From contig JAUMWZ010000023.1 of assembly GCA_030529405.1 (NCBI GenBank), positions 1 through 14,086 on the forward strand: DNA of 14,086 nt, read 5' to 3'. This document shows, in pieces, positions 1 through 7,215 of the stretch (positions are counted from its first letter, which is position 1; the number at the start of each line of letters is the position of its first letter). Source of the stretch: Bacteroides sp. (GTDB taxonomy: Bacteria > Bacteroidota > Bacteroidia > Bacteroidales > Bacteroidaceae). A program made the translations under genes and the position numbers. The notes beneath the pieces are model-generated. The model was not told where the DNA came from. It ran no database searches and saw only the letters and a list, made by a program, of their open reading frames with translations.

Positions 1-17
1 TGTAATAGCTTTATTTC

Positions 18-989
18 TTAGCTATACACTTCTAATATCTTTACCTTACTGCTTATAGGTGTGATATTAACTTCTTGTGTTGATGCTGGCAATAATATTG
101 TTTCGCCTTTTGAAAGCTTTACTTCGTTGCCCTCGTTGTCTGTCACATCACATTCTCCGTCTATACATATTAGTATCACAAAAGAGTCAAGTTCCGAATA
201 ATCGCAGTTTATTGGCTCGTTCATGTCGTATACAGAGGTGGTGAAGTGAGTACAGCTGACAATCTCAACAGGTTCGTTTTCTGCCACATCATATTCAACC
301 TTTAGGTCGTCTCTTCTTTCAAAGTCGATAGCTTCTTTTGATTGTTCTGTGTGTAGTTCTCTCTTTTTGCCCTGAGCATCTACTCTGTCGTAGTCGTATA
401 TTCTGTATGTAACGTCAGATGTTTCTTGAATTTCAACAATAAATGCACCTGCTCCGATGGCATGTACTGTTCCTGCAGGGATAAAGAATACATCTCCTGC
501 TTTTGCATCAAAGGCTTGTAGTGTGCTTGCTAAGGTGTTTTTATATACATGGTCTTTATATTCTTTTGCAGATAGTGTTTCCTTAAATCCTGCATATATC
601 TTGGTTCCTTTGTCGGCAGAGGCTACATACCACATCTCTGTTTTACCAAATGAGTTATGTCTTTTCTTAGCCAGCTCATCGTTAGGGTGCACTTGCACCG
701 AAAGGTCTTGTTGTGCATCAATAAATTTGATTAGCAGTGGAAAGGTATCTCCAAAGCATTTGTAGTTTGATTCTCCTACAAGTTCTTCTTTATACTTCCT
801 TATCAGCTCTCTTACTGTACTGCCTTTTTCTTCTCCATTGACCACCACTGTCTCGTTGTTTTCAAGACATGAAATTTCCCAACTTTCACCGATTTGTTTC
901 TCATCGGTCTTTATTTGCTTAAAAGCTGCAATCTTTTCTCCTCCCCAAATAGTAGGTTTAAGTATTGGACTGAATTTTAACGGATACAT
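18..989 (-). CDS. manA: Mannose-6-phosphate isomerase, type I (cupin), ManA
   Basis: Interconverts fructose-6-phosphate and mannose-6-phosphate in the cytoplasm, feeding GDP-mannose and GDP-fucose for surface glycans or allowing mannose catabolism. The 323-residue length fits the short Bacillus/Bacteroides form of type I PMI. The zinc site is visible: Gln99 and His101 in SVQVHPND, Glu118 in GKTEMWYV, and His176 in FIPAGTVHAIGAG. The TYRIYDYDR segment (about 194-202) is the usual conserved arginine region, followed by a second, degenerate cupin fold to the C-terminus. The start fits the conserved MYPLKFSPIL..WGG opening of the family. The gene lies 246 bp downstream of the importer ATPase on the same strand, and a promoter-like TATGTTTG box lies about 70 bp upstream, so it is probably transcribed on its own. 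Family assignment is secure; the pathway it serves here is inferred from the glycosyltransferases elsewhere in the window. Confidence 0.95.
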   Translation of the reverse strand: MYPLKFSPILKPTIWGGEKIAAFKQIKTDEKQIGESWEISCLENNETVVVNGEEKGSTVRELIRKYKEELVGESNYKCFGDTFPLLIKFIDAQQDLSVQVHPNDELAKKRHNSFGKTEMWYVASADKGTKIYAGFKETLSAKEYKDHVYKNTLASTLQAFDAKAGDVFFIPAGTVHAIGAGAFIVEIQETSDVTYRIYDYDRVDAQGKKRELHTEQSKEAIDFERRDDLKVEYDVAENEPVEIVSCTHFTTSVYDMNEPINCDYSELDSFVILICIDGECDVTDNEGNEVKLSKGETILLPASTQEVNITPISSKVKILEVYS

Positions 990-1056
990 TTTTGTTTATC
1001 TGTTGTTTTTATATGTTTTTGTTTTGTTAGGTCTGTTGTTGTTTTCTAACTGTCGG

Positions 1057-1089
1057 CAAACATATATCATTTTTTTATAATAATAGCAA
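1057..1089 (-). promoter_or_regulatory. Putative manA promoter
   Basis: The minus strand at 1057-1064 reads TATGTTTG, an exact match to the Bacteroidota -7 pattern TAnnTTTG. A TTG lies further upstream at 1087-1089, but the spacing of 22 bp is longer than the usual 19-20. The predicted leader before the manA start is about 60 nt. The -7 box is convincing by eye; the -33 box is weak. Confidence 0.4.
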
Positions 1090-1119
1090 TTATGCCTTAC
1101 TTATTATTGTTGCCGATGC

Positions 1120-1207
1120 AGATTGTATATAGCTTGTAAGTCAGCTATATATAATTTGCAAGTTGGTTATATATGGTTTGCAAGTCATCTGTATATGGTT
1201 TGCAGAT
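1120..1207 (+). repeat. 22-bp repeat array A (four units)
   Basis: Four head-to-tail units lie at 1120-1141, 1142-1163, 1164-1185 and 1186-1207, each exactly 22 bp with no spacer. The third and fourth are closest to the consensus (GTATATGGTTTGCA); the first and second carry substitutions. The array sits between the ATPase gene and manA, both on the minus strand, and upstream of the manA promoter candidate. The translated + and - frames here give no conserved protein, so this is non-coding sequence. Confidence 0.9.
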
Positions 1208-1235
1208 GGTGTTTGTAGTGTCTTGATTGTCAATC

Positions 1236-2267
1236 TTATGAGTTTGTGTGTTTGTTCACTATCTCAATGAGTTGTTCTATGCTTGTTGCTCGCTCTGACG
1301 GTTGTTTACCAAATGACACTGTGAACAGATATTTACTACCGTTTGTATGTGCCTCTTCTGCGTGTATGTGTAGGTTTTCGTCTGCGTTGTCAGTGCTTTC
1401 CACTCCGTTTCTTATCAATGCTTTTATTGCCATATAATATGCTTTCCCTTCTCCGCTTATTCTTGCCTTGTGTGTGCAGTTTGCATTAACTTTGTAAGTA
1501 CCGCTACTGTTGTCGAAGAACATACCTTTATTGTCGAAAAACTGTTCTAAGCTACCGTCTAAGGCAAGGTCTTCTGGTGTGCCAACAATCAGTGGGTGGT
1601 CGCGCTTTAATAGCCAAACCTTGTCGGCAATCTGAAGAGATAGTTCCAAATCGTGGGTACTCATAAATACAGTCTTACCTTCTTGCCTGCTCAAACGACT
1701 AAGCAACTGCATCACTTCTATCTTGCTTGGATAGTCAAGAAAGGCTGTCGGTTCGTCAAGGAATATAATCTGTGTTTCTTGTGCAAGTGCTTTGGCAATC
1801 ATAACCTTTTGTCGTTCGCCGTCGCTTAGTGTATGAATCATACGTCCTCTGAGGTGGTCTATGCCTACTAGTGTGATAGCTTTGTCGATAATTTGTTTAT
1901 CGCCTTTCTTTACTATTCCCCAAAAACCGGTGTATGGACTTCTGCCTATTGCAACCATTTCTTCTATGGTCATATTTTTGAGGTTGCACTTCTCGGTCAG
2001 CACCACAGACAGTTTTCGTGCCAAAGAGTTGTTTGTGTGTTGTTCAATGTGCTTGCCTTCGATGATAATATCTCCTGAAATCTTGCGTATAAAGCCCGCA
2101 ATGGTGTGCAGAAGTGTAGATTTTCCTGCTCCGTTGGCTCCTAACAAGCAGGTCAGCTCTCCTCTGTATATCTTGGCATCAATATCTTTGGCAACCACGT
2201 GTGTGCTTGTCTTGCCCCTATATCCAGTATTTACTGATTTTAGTTCTATTGATACCTCTTTTTTCAT
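1236..2267 (-). CDS. ABC importer ATP-binding protein, FecE/BtuD family
   Basis: Cytoplasmic ATPase of the importer encoded with the permease and lipoprotein just upstream; it powers uptake of an iron chelate, heme or cobalamin-type ligand. Walker A is GANGAGKST at 43-51, the signature is LSDGE at 147-151, Walker B is IIFLDEP at 167-173, and the switch histidine is His205 in STHD. The position where many ABC ATPases have the Q-loop glutamine reads VVLTEKC (88-94), a variation I associate with FecE-like proteins of this phylum. At 343 residues it is about 90-100 longer than a standard FecE (around 255). The extra C-terminal part (about 240-343) has no motif I can name but contains HIHAEEAH at 300-307. 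The 95-bp gap from the permease gene holds 22-bp repeats and no clear promoter, so co-transcription is likely. Substrate cannot be read from this protein. Confidence 0.9.
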   Translation of the reverse strand: MKKEVSIELKSVNTGYRGKTSTHVVAKDIDAKIYRGELTCLLGANGAGKSTLLHTIAGFIRKISGDIIIEGKHIEQHTNNSLARKLSVVLTEKCNLKNMTIEEMVAIGRSPYTGFWGIVKKGDKQIIDKAITLVGIDHLRGRMIHTLSDGERQKVMIAKALAQETQIIFLDEPTAFLDYPSKIEVMQLLSRLSRQEGKTVFMSTHDLELSLQIADKVWLLKRDHPLIVGTPEDLALDGSLEQFFDNKGMFFDNSSGTYKVNANCTHKARISGEGKAYYMAIKALIRNGVESTDNADENLHIHAEEAHTNGSKYLFTVSFGKQPSERATSIEQLIEIVNKHTNS

Positions 2268-2289
2268 TATATATGGTTTAGTTTTAATT

Positions 2290-2351
2290 TATATATAGTC
2301 TTGTTTCAAGTGATATATCGTTTGCAAGTTGGTTGTATATGGTTTGTAATG
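2290..2351 (+). repeat. 22-bp repeat array B (two units plus a decayed one)
   Basis: Clear units end at 2329 and 2351, 22 bp apart (cores GATATATCGTTTGCAAGT and GTATATGGTTTG). A more decayed unit ends at 2311, so that interval is 18 bp rather than 22. The array occupies most of the 95-bp gap between the permease and ATPase genes, inside what is probably one operon. If the operon is one transcript, these repeats are transcribed as their reverse complement. Confidence 0.8.
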
Positions 2352-2362
2352 GTGTTGTTGTT

Positions 2363-3403
2363 CTATTCTGCAATCTCTCCTTTTCGTCTGCCAAACAACA
2401 CTGATATAACTATCGGTGCACCAATAAGTGCCGTTACAGAATTGATAGGCAATGCACCTTCAAATCCAGGCATACGGGCAATCAAATTGCACACCAAAGC
2501 CATGGCGGCACCTATTAGCAAAGATGCTGGCATAAGTGTCTTATGGTCGGAGGTGCGAAACACTGTGCGCGAAAGATGAGGCACTGCGAGCCCAAGAAAT
2601 ATTATTGGCCCGCAATATGCAGTAACTATTGCCACCAACATACCTGCCGATGTGATGACAAAAAGCCTTGCACGCTTTATGTTTAGTCCTAAACTTCGGG
2701 CGTAACTGTCGCCAAGAAGAAGCAAATTGAGGGTTTTTATTAAGAGAAATGATAATGGAATAAGCACAAGCATACTAACAACAAAAGGCATAAGCTGTTC
2801 GGTTGATACACGAGAGAAACTGCCTAAGCCCCAAATGACGTATGCTTTTATGTCTTCTTCTACACTGAAAAACTTCAAAACACCTATCACGGCATTAGAG
2901 ATATAGCCTATCATAACTCCAATAATAAGTAGGGTTACGTTTCCTTTAACCTTTTGCGAAACAAAGGCAATGAGTGTCATAACCGCCATTGCTCCACCAA
3001 TTGCAGATGTGGTAAGTGCTAGTTCGCCGATAACACCCATTTTACTGAGTGCAACACCACCTATACTGCCCGACAAAAGAACGACAAAAGCCACGCCAAG
3101 GCTAGCTCCTGAACTTATACCTAATACTGACGGACCAGCCAAAGGATTGCGAAATACGGTCTGCATTTGTAGTCCGCTGATGGCTAAACCAGCACCAGCC
3201 AGCAGGGCAGTGATAGTTTGCGGAAGTCGTGACTTTAGTATTATGTTTTGCCAAATAACGTTGTCTGCCTCATTGCCAATACATACATTCCACACTTGCT
3301 CAATAGGGATACTAACAGAACCGAGTATTAGGTTGAGGAAAAATAATAGCAATATGGCTATTAGTAGTATTCCCATTGTGAGTATTTTGTTGGCTTTTCC
3401 CAT
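2363..3403 (-). CDS. ABC importer permease, FecCD/BtuC family
   Basis: Inner-membrane permease of the iron/heme/cobalamin-type importer; the active transporter would be a homodimer with two ATPase subunits. Its 346 residues are highly hydrophobic throughout, consistent with the usual ten or so helices of this family. Family landmarks include LPQTITALLAGAGLAISGLQMQ near residue 60, the RNPLAGPSVLGISSGA block just after it, and YCGPIIFLGLAVPHLSRTVF near residue 265-285, the cytoplasmic coupling loop region that contacts the ATPase. It starts 22 bp after the stop of the lipoprotein gene on the same strand, which implies co-transcription. There is no sign of truncation. Family is secure; the ligand is not. 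Confidence 0.93.
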   Translation of the reverse strand: MGKANKILTMGILLIAILLLFFLNLILGSVSIPIEQVWNVCIGNEADNVIWQNIILKSRLPQTITALLAGAGLAISGLQMQTVFRNPLAGPSVLGISSGASLGVAFVVLLSGSIGGVALSKMGVIGELALTTSAIGGAMAVMTLIAFVSQKVKGNVTLLIIGVMIGYISNAVIGVLKFFSVEEDIKAYVIWGLGSFSRVSTEQLMPFVVSMLVLIPLSFLLIKTLNLLLLGDSYARSLGLNIKRARLFVITSAGMLVAIVTAYCGPIIFLGLAVPHLSRTVFRTSDHKTLMPASLLIGAAMALVCNLIARMPGFEGALPINSVTALIGAPIVISVLFGRRKGEIAE

Positions 3404-3425
3404 CTTCGTTGTCTTTTGTTTGGCT

Positions 3426-4598
3426 TTATTTCATCAATTCATAGAACGTAGGCTCATAATCAGGCAGAAGTTCGGGGTGGAACACCTTGATGAAATCTTT
3501 CAACAACAAGTCCGGACGTGTAGGCATATTTTCGTAGTAGGCACGCTCTTTCAAGTTGCAATATATTAAGCCCTTGTTCTTGAAAGCATCAAAGTCTGTG
3601 TATCTGCTGTCCATTTCTTTGAGTGCATCGTAAGAAAACTTTCCGTCGTAACTGTTAAGCAGTCGCCAGTAGTTGCACTTTGCTGCCTTGCTATACACTG
3701 TTTCAAAATCAAGTGTAACCCCCCCAGTGTTGTCGTCGTCTTTTAAGAAATAGTCTGCACCTGCATCACGAAATAGCTGTGCAAGAAAGCTCTTTCCGCC
3801 CACAGCATACCAGTTTCCGCCCTTCAAATCTCCACTAAACACGGTAGGTCTTTTATCAACCTTGCTCGTAATCTCTCTTAGTTTGCTGTATTCTTGTTCT
3901 ATGTTGTCAAACGTTTTGTTTGATTTTTCTTCTGTTCCCGTAAGCATTCCCACAAATTTTATCCATTCTGCCTGTGCCAAAGGAGTACTCTCTTTGTATC
4001 CAAGATGAGGAATTAGCGGTATGCCAACGTCTTTTATAGCGTCATAGCCTCCACGTTTGAATGGAGAGATAAGTATCACGTCGGGGTTGATAGCCATTAT
4101 TACCTCGCTGTCGAAATTGCCCTCTATACCTATTTTATATATCTGCTTGTTCTTTATTCTTAACTTTACGTCTTCGTTGAATAGATGTCTGGTGCTGGTT
4201 ATGCCTACAACCTTGTCTAGCTCGTTTATTGTGATGAAGTTAGACAGTTGAAGAGTTGTCATACACACAACCTTATTTATCGGTATGTCTATCTCTTTGT
4301 GGTCTTTCAGCTCTTCTGTTTTAGCATATTTATCTCTGTTTGCCACGAACACAAACTTATATACCTCCGCCTTGCCTTCTTCTTTCTGCGGGTCTTCAAT
4401 CTCTACAACGTATGCTCCAGCAATGTTTTCTACTCTGAAACCCTTAGCGTGCCTGACGGTTATCTCTTTAGTGTCTTGCCCCTTATTGATATTCTCTGAA
4501 TTGCCACTGTCAGCTTTCTTGCCGTTGCAAGAAGTCACTGCTACCGCCAAAGCAAAGGTCAGAAAAAGTCTGTATATATAATGTTTTTGTTGTTTCAT
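3426..4598 (-). CDS. ABC importer substrate-binding lipoprotein (FecB/BtuF/TroA-like)
   Basis: Periplasmic ligand-binding component, first gene of the importer operon. I place the start at 4598, 30 bp inside the longest open frame. From here the protein opens MKQQKHYIYR, then a hydrophobic run and a lipobox (AVTSC, Cys24), a textbook lipoprotein signal. A strong promoter at 4639-4668 would place transcription start only a few bases from the longer start at 4628, which also argues for 4598. The mature protein begins with a low-complexity linker, then an N-terminal extension (about 45-100), then the binding fold: NKVVCMTTLQLSNF near 108-121, ELDKVVGITS near 126-135, NPDVILISPF near 171-180, and GGNWYAVGGKSFLAQLFRDAGADYF in the C-terminal lobe. 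Total length is 390 residues. The ligand is likely an iron complex, heme or a corrinoid, but nothing visible decides among them. A run of seven G lies in its coding strand (3719-3725). Confidence 0.88.
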   Translation of the reverse strand: MKQQKHYIYRLFLTFALAVAVTSCNGKKADSGNSENINKGQDTKEITVRHAKGFRVENIAGAYVVEIEDPQKEEGKAEVYKFVFVANRDKYAKTEELKDHKEIDIPINKVVCMTTLQLSNFITINELDKVVGITSTRHLFNEDVKLRIKNKQIYKIGIEGNFDSEVIMAINPDVILISPFKRGGYDAIKDVGIPLIPHLGYKESTPLAQAEWIKFVGMLTGTEEKSNKTFDNIEQEYSKLREITSKVDKRPTVFSGDLKGGNWYAVGGKSFLAQLFRDAGADYFLKDDDNTGGVTLDFETVYSKAAKCNYWRLLNSYDGKFSYDALKEMDSRYTDFDAFKNKGLIYCNLKERAYYENMPTRPDLLLKDFIKVFHPELLPDYEPTFYELMK

Positions 4599-4638
4599 GT
4601 GTTGGTCTGCAAATTCTGTTATACTCAAAAAACGTTAG

Positions 4639-4668
4639 CAAAAATAATGTTTTAGTTTGAGTAAACAA
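4639..4668 (-). promoter_or_regulatory. Promoter of the importer operon
   Basis: On the minus strand a TTG at 4666-4668 is followed by exactly 19 bp and then TATTTTTG (4639-4646), which matches the Bacteroidota consensus TTG-N19-TAnnTTTG. Predicted transcription start is near 4632, giving a leader of about 34 nt before the lipoprotein start at 4598. No Fur-like or other operator was recognised around it. Confidence 0.7.
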
Positions 4669-4747
4669 TCTATTGACGATTAAGTATTCGTTTGCCTGTA
4701 AACATGTGGCTTTGCCTTTGTCTGTAAAGCATATTTTGAGCGTTTAC

Positions 4748-4835
4748 AAACCATATACAGTTTGCAAGTAAATTGTATATGGTTTGCAAGTAAAGTATAT
4801 ATAATTGAAAAACAAACTGTGTATGGTTTGCAAAT
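4748..4835 (+). repeat. 22-bp repeat array C (four units, with an inverted half)
   Basis: Units at 4748-4769, 4770-4791, 4792-4813 and 4814-4835 are in perfect 22-bp register. The second is a near-consensus copy, the third is decayed (GTATATATAATTGAAAA) and the fourth reads CTGTGTATGGTTTGCAAAT. The first unit is unusual: its left part is an inverted core (CAAACCATATACA at 4747-4759) that can pair over 13 bp with TGTATATGGTTTG at 4774-4786, loop 14 nt. The array lies in the 370-bp divergent gap between the importer promoter and glyS. Confidence 0.9.
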
Positions 4836-4998
4836 GGGGTGTGAAAATAGCCGTCCTTGTTTGGTGTGTTAATGAAAATAATACTTGTATATGTGAAAAC
4901 TTGACACACAAAATAAGCTGTGAATTATATTATTGTATATCTTTGCATTTACTTTGCAATTCGTATGTAAATAAATAAAACAGATACAATATAAAAGC
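4836..4998 (+). promoter_or_regulatory. glyS upstream region with -7-like box at 4938-4945
   Basis: The plus strand reads TATCTTTG at 4938-4945, an exact TAnnTTTG match, about 53 bp before the glyS start. At the expected distance upstream (about 4916-4918) there is no TTG, so the -33 element is poor. The rest of this stretch, 4836-4937, is AT-rich with no hairpin, repeat or gene that I can support. With the importer promoter and repeat array C, this accounts for the 370-bp gap. Confidence 0.5.
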
Positions 4999-6543
4999 AT
5001 GGCACAAGAAGACGTATTTAAGAAATTAGTTTCACACTGTAAAGAGTATGGATTTGTTTTCCCTTCAAGCGATATCTATGACGGACTTGGAGCGGTGTAT
5101 GACTATGGACAGATGGGCGTGGAACTAAAGAATAATATAAAGAAATACTGGTGGGATAGCATGGTGCTACTTCACGAAAATATTGTAGGTATAGACTCTG
5201 CAATCTTTATGCACCCTACTATTTGGAAGGCATCAGGACACGTTGATGCTTTCAATGACCCTTTGATTGATAACAAAGATTCTAAGAAAAGATATAGAGC
5301 CGATGTACTTATTGAAGACCAACTAAATAAGTATGACGAGAAAATAGAGAAAGAAGTAGCCAAAGCAGAAAAACGATTCAAAGAAGCATTCAATAGAGAA
5401 CAATTCTGCACCACTAATGCACGCGTTTTGGAATATAAAGCAAAGAAAGATGCACTGCTTGAAAGATTCTCGAAAGCTCTTAATGATAATAACCTTGACG
5501 AACTAAGACAGATAATCGTAGATGAAGAAATTGTTTGTCCAATATCTGGAACAAGAAACTGGACTGAAGTAAGACAGTTCAATTTGATGTTTTCAACAGA
5601 AATGGGTTCTACTTCAGATGGAGCAATGAAGATATATCTTCGCCCAGAAACAGCACAAGGAATATTCGTAAACTATATGAACGTGCAAAAGACAGGACGT
5701 ATGAAAGTGCCTTTCGGTATTGCACAAATAGGAAAAGCATTCCGTAACGAAATCGTGGCAAGACAGTTCATCTTCCGTATGAGAGAGTTTGAACAAATGG
5801 AAATGCAATTCTTCGTTAAGCCAGGAACTGAATTAGACTGGTTTGCAAAGTGGAAAGAAACAAGACTTAAATGGCATAAAGCTCTTGGCTTTGGCGATAA
5901 CAGTTACCGCTATCACGACCATGAAAAACTTGCACACTATGCTAATGCTGCAACAGATATAGAGTTCCTTATGCCGTTCGGATTTAAGGAAGTGGAAGGA
6001 ATACATTCACGCACAGACTTTGACTTATCTCAACATGAAAAGTATTCAGGTAAGAATATCAAGTATTTTGACCCTGAATTGAACGAATCTTATATACCGT
6101 ATGTGATTGAAACATCAATAGGTGTAGACAGAATGTTCTTAAGTATCATGAGTGCAGCATATACTGAAGAAACACTTGAAGGAGGAGAAACAAGAGTAGT
6201 ATTAAAACTTCCTGCAGCACTTGCACCAGTTAAGCTGGCAGTAATGCCTCTTGTCAAGAAAGACGGACTACCAGAAAAAGCAAGAGAGATAATAAAAGAC
6301 TTGAAATATCAGTTCAATTGCCAATATGATGAGAAAGACAGTATCGGAAAACGTTATCGCAGACAAGATGCAATAGGTACTCCTTACTGTATAACAATAG
6401 ACCACCAAACTCTTGAAGATGGTTGCGTGACACTTAGAGATAGAGACTCAATGAAGCAAGAGAGAGTGGAAATAAGCAAACTTAAAGAAATAATTACAGA
6501 CAGAGTGAGCATCACTTCGCTGTTGAGAAAAATAGAAGAATAA
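4999..6543 (+). CDS. glyS: Glycine--tRNA ligase, dimeric (eukaryote/archaea-like) class II type
   Basis: Charges tRNA-Gly with glycine in the cytoplasm. Its 514 residues correspond to the alpha2-type enzyme rather than the GlyQ/GlyS tetramer. The N-terminus (KKLVSHCKEYGFVFPSS, YDGLGAVYDYGQMGVELKNN) is the conserved opening. Class II motif 2 runs from FRNE at 248-251 to FRMREFEQMEMQFF, motif 3 centres on GVDR at 375-378, and the anticodon-binding domain begins near 405 (PVKLAVMPLV) and ends with the RQDAIGTP and VTLRDRDS blocks. A charged, likely helical insertion lies at about 110-170. Cysteines that bind zinc in many dimeric GlyRS enzymes are absent: 91-96 reads DNKDSK and 180-184 reads CPISG. 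I believe this is normal for Bacteroidales. The FKBP gene starts 7 bp after its stop, indicating an operon. Confidence 0.97.
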   Translation: MAQEDVFKKLVSHCKEYGFVFPSSDIYDGLGAVYDYGQMGVELKNNIKKYWWDSMVLLHENIVGIDSAIFMHPTIWKASGHVDAFNDPLIDNKDSKKRYRADVLIEDQLNKYDEKIEKEVAKAEKRFKEAFNREQFCTTNARVLEYKAKKDALLERFSKALNDNNLDELRQIIVDEEIVCPISGTRNWTEVRQFNLMFSTEMGSTSDGAMKIYLRPETAQGIFVNYMNVQKTGRMKVPFGIAQIGKAFRNEIVARQFIFRMREFEQMEMQFFVKPGTELDWFAKWKETRLKWHKALGFGDNSYRYHDHEKLAHYANAATDIEFLMPFGFKEVEGIHSRTDFDLSQHEKYSGKNIKYFDPELNESYIPYVIETSIGVDRMFLSIMSAAYTEETLEGGETRVVLKLPAALAPVKLAVMPLVKKDGLPEKAREIIKDLKYQFNCQYDEKDSIGKRYRRQDAIGTPYCITIDHQTLEDGCVTLRDRDSMKQERVEISKLKEIITDRVSITSLLRKIEE

Positions 6544-6550
6544 ACTGCTT

Positions 6551-7135
6551 ATGAAGACATTGAGAAAATTATTAGCATACACAATGGCAACGGTAGTAAT
6601 CGTTTTGTCATCGTGTGGTGAAGATGACCCATTTGAAAAATACAGAGATTGGAAAGCAGAGAACGAAGCTTTCATGCAAAAACTGGAAGAACAGTATAAA
6701 AAGGAAGGTGGAGCTGGAAGTCTGAAAAGAATAAAGTCGGACAATTATCCAAAATACCCCATCTATTATAAAGTTGTTGAAGAGAAAGCAACAGACTATT
6801 CTAACCCTAAGTATACTGACTTTGTGAGAGTGTTCTATAAAGGAACCGACATACACAATAAGTTTTTTGACGGAAACTTCAAAGGAAAGAATCCTATTGT
6901 GGGAAACTCTGACGTGAACAATGGGGATAGCAGAAGCAGTGTCTTCCAATTAAATGAACTTATAGTAGGTTGGAAAGAGGTGTTGAGTAAGATGAAAAAG
7001 GGCGACAGGTGGATTATATATGTACCTTGGCAATACGGATATGGCTCTCAAATAACAGAGAATGTTCAACCTTTTTCTACTCTAATTTTCGATATTACAT
7101 TGATAGACTTTAATAGTAAGAAAGATAAACTATAG
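6551..7135 (+). CDS. FKBP-type peptidyl-prolyl cis-trans isomerase lipoprotein
   Basis: Predicted periplasmic, membrane-anchored folding catalyst that isomerises X-Pro peptide bonds. The signal peptide ends in a lipobox (VLSSC, Cys22). A charged, probably helical linker (about 25-60) precedes the FKBP fold at about 70-187. Recognisable active-site positions of the FKBP family are Tyr96 in VFYKG, Phe106-Asp107 in KFFDG, the ELIVGWKEVLSKMKKGDRW block with Trp141, the YGYG tract at 162-165, and Phe180 in STLIFDITLI. The NPIVGNSDVNNGDSRSS segment (114-130) is longer and more polar than the short loop of small FKBPs. Length is 194 residues. It follows glyS with a 7-bp gap, an arrangement I associate with Bacteroidales, and a strong terminator follows it. 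Catalytic activity is likely from these residues but not proven. Confidence 0.9.
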   Translation: MKTLRKLLAYTMATVVIVLSSCGEDDPFEKYRDWKAENEAFMQKLEEQYKKEGGAGSLKRIKSDNYPKYPIYYKVVEEKATDYSNPKYTDFVRVFYKGTDIHNKFFDGNFKGKNPIVGNSDVNNGDSRSSVFQLNELIVGWKEVLSKMKKGDRWIIYVPWQYGYGSQITENVQPFSTLIFDITLIDFNSKKDKL

Positions 7136-7155
7136 CAAGTCTGTTCTCATTATAG

Positions 7156-7190
7156 AGCTGGTGGAATAATATTCTACCAGCTTTCCTTTT
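7156..7190 (+). terminator. Intrinsic terminator after glyS-FKBP
   Basis: AGCTGGTGGAAT (7156-7167) pairs with ATTCTACCAGCT (7171-7182), a 12-bp stem with one G-U pair and a 3-nt loop, followed by the U-rich tract TTCCTTTT (7183-7190). It lies 21 bp past the FKBP stop. The next gene starts only 25 bp beyond it. Confidence 0.85.
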
Positions 7191-7215
7191 AATAATCAGT
7201 AATATATAAATAAAG

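Noticed and set aside
1120..1207. CRISPR array
   Set aside because: The 22-bp units are directly adjacent with no unique spacers, are degenerate, recur in several gaps, and no cas genes are present.
1225..1235. GATTG-T-CAATC inverted repeat beside the ATPase stop
   Set aside because: Five-base arms around one base cannot form a stable hairpin, and no T tract follows on the relevant strand.
1861..2298. 145-residue open frame on the plus strand
   Set aside because: It lies antisense to the ATPase gene, whose Walker and signature motifs fix the real frame.
2970..3569. 199-residue open frame on the plus strand
   Set aside because: It is antisense to the permease and lipoprotein genes and shows no recognisable features.
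4599..4628. Ten-residue upstream extension of the importer lipoprotein
   Set aside because: It would place charged residues before the signal peptide, and the promoter at 4639-4668 would start transcription almost at that codon; the start at 4598 gives a standard lipoprotein signal.
4670..4909. 79-residue open frame on the minus strand
   Set aside because: It runs through repeat array C, and its repeated peptide (LQTIYNLLANCIWF type) is just the translated 22-bp unit, with no conserved protein features.
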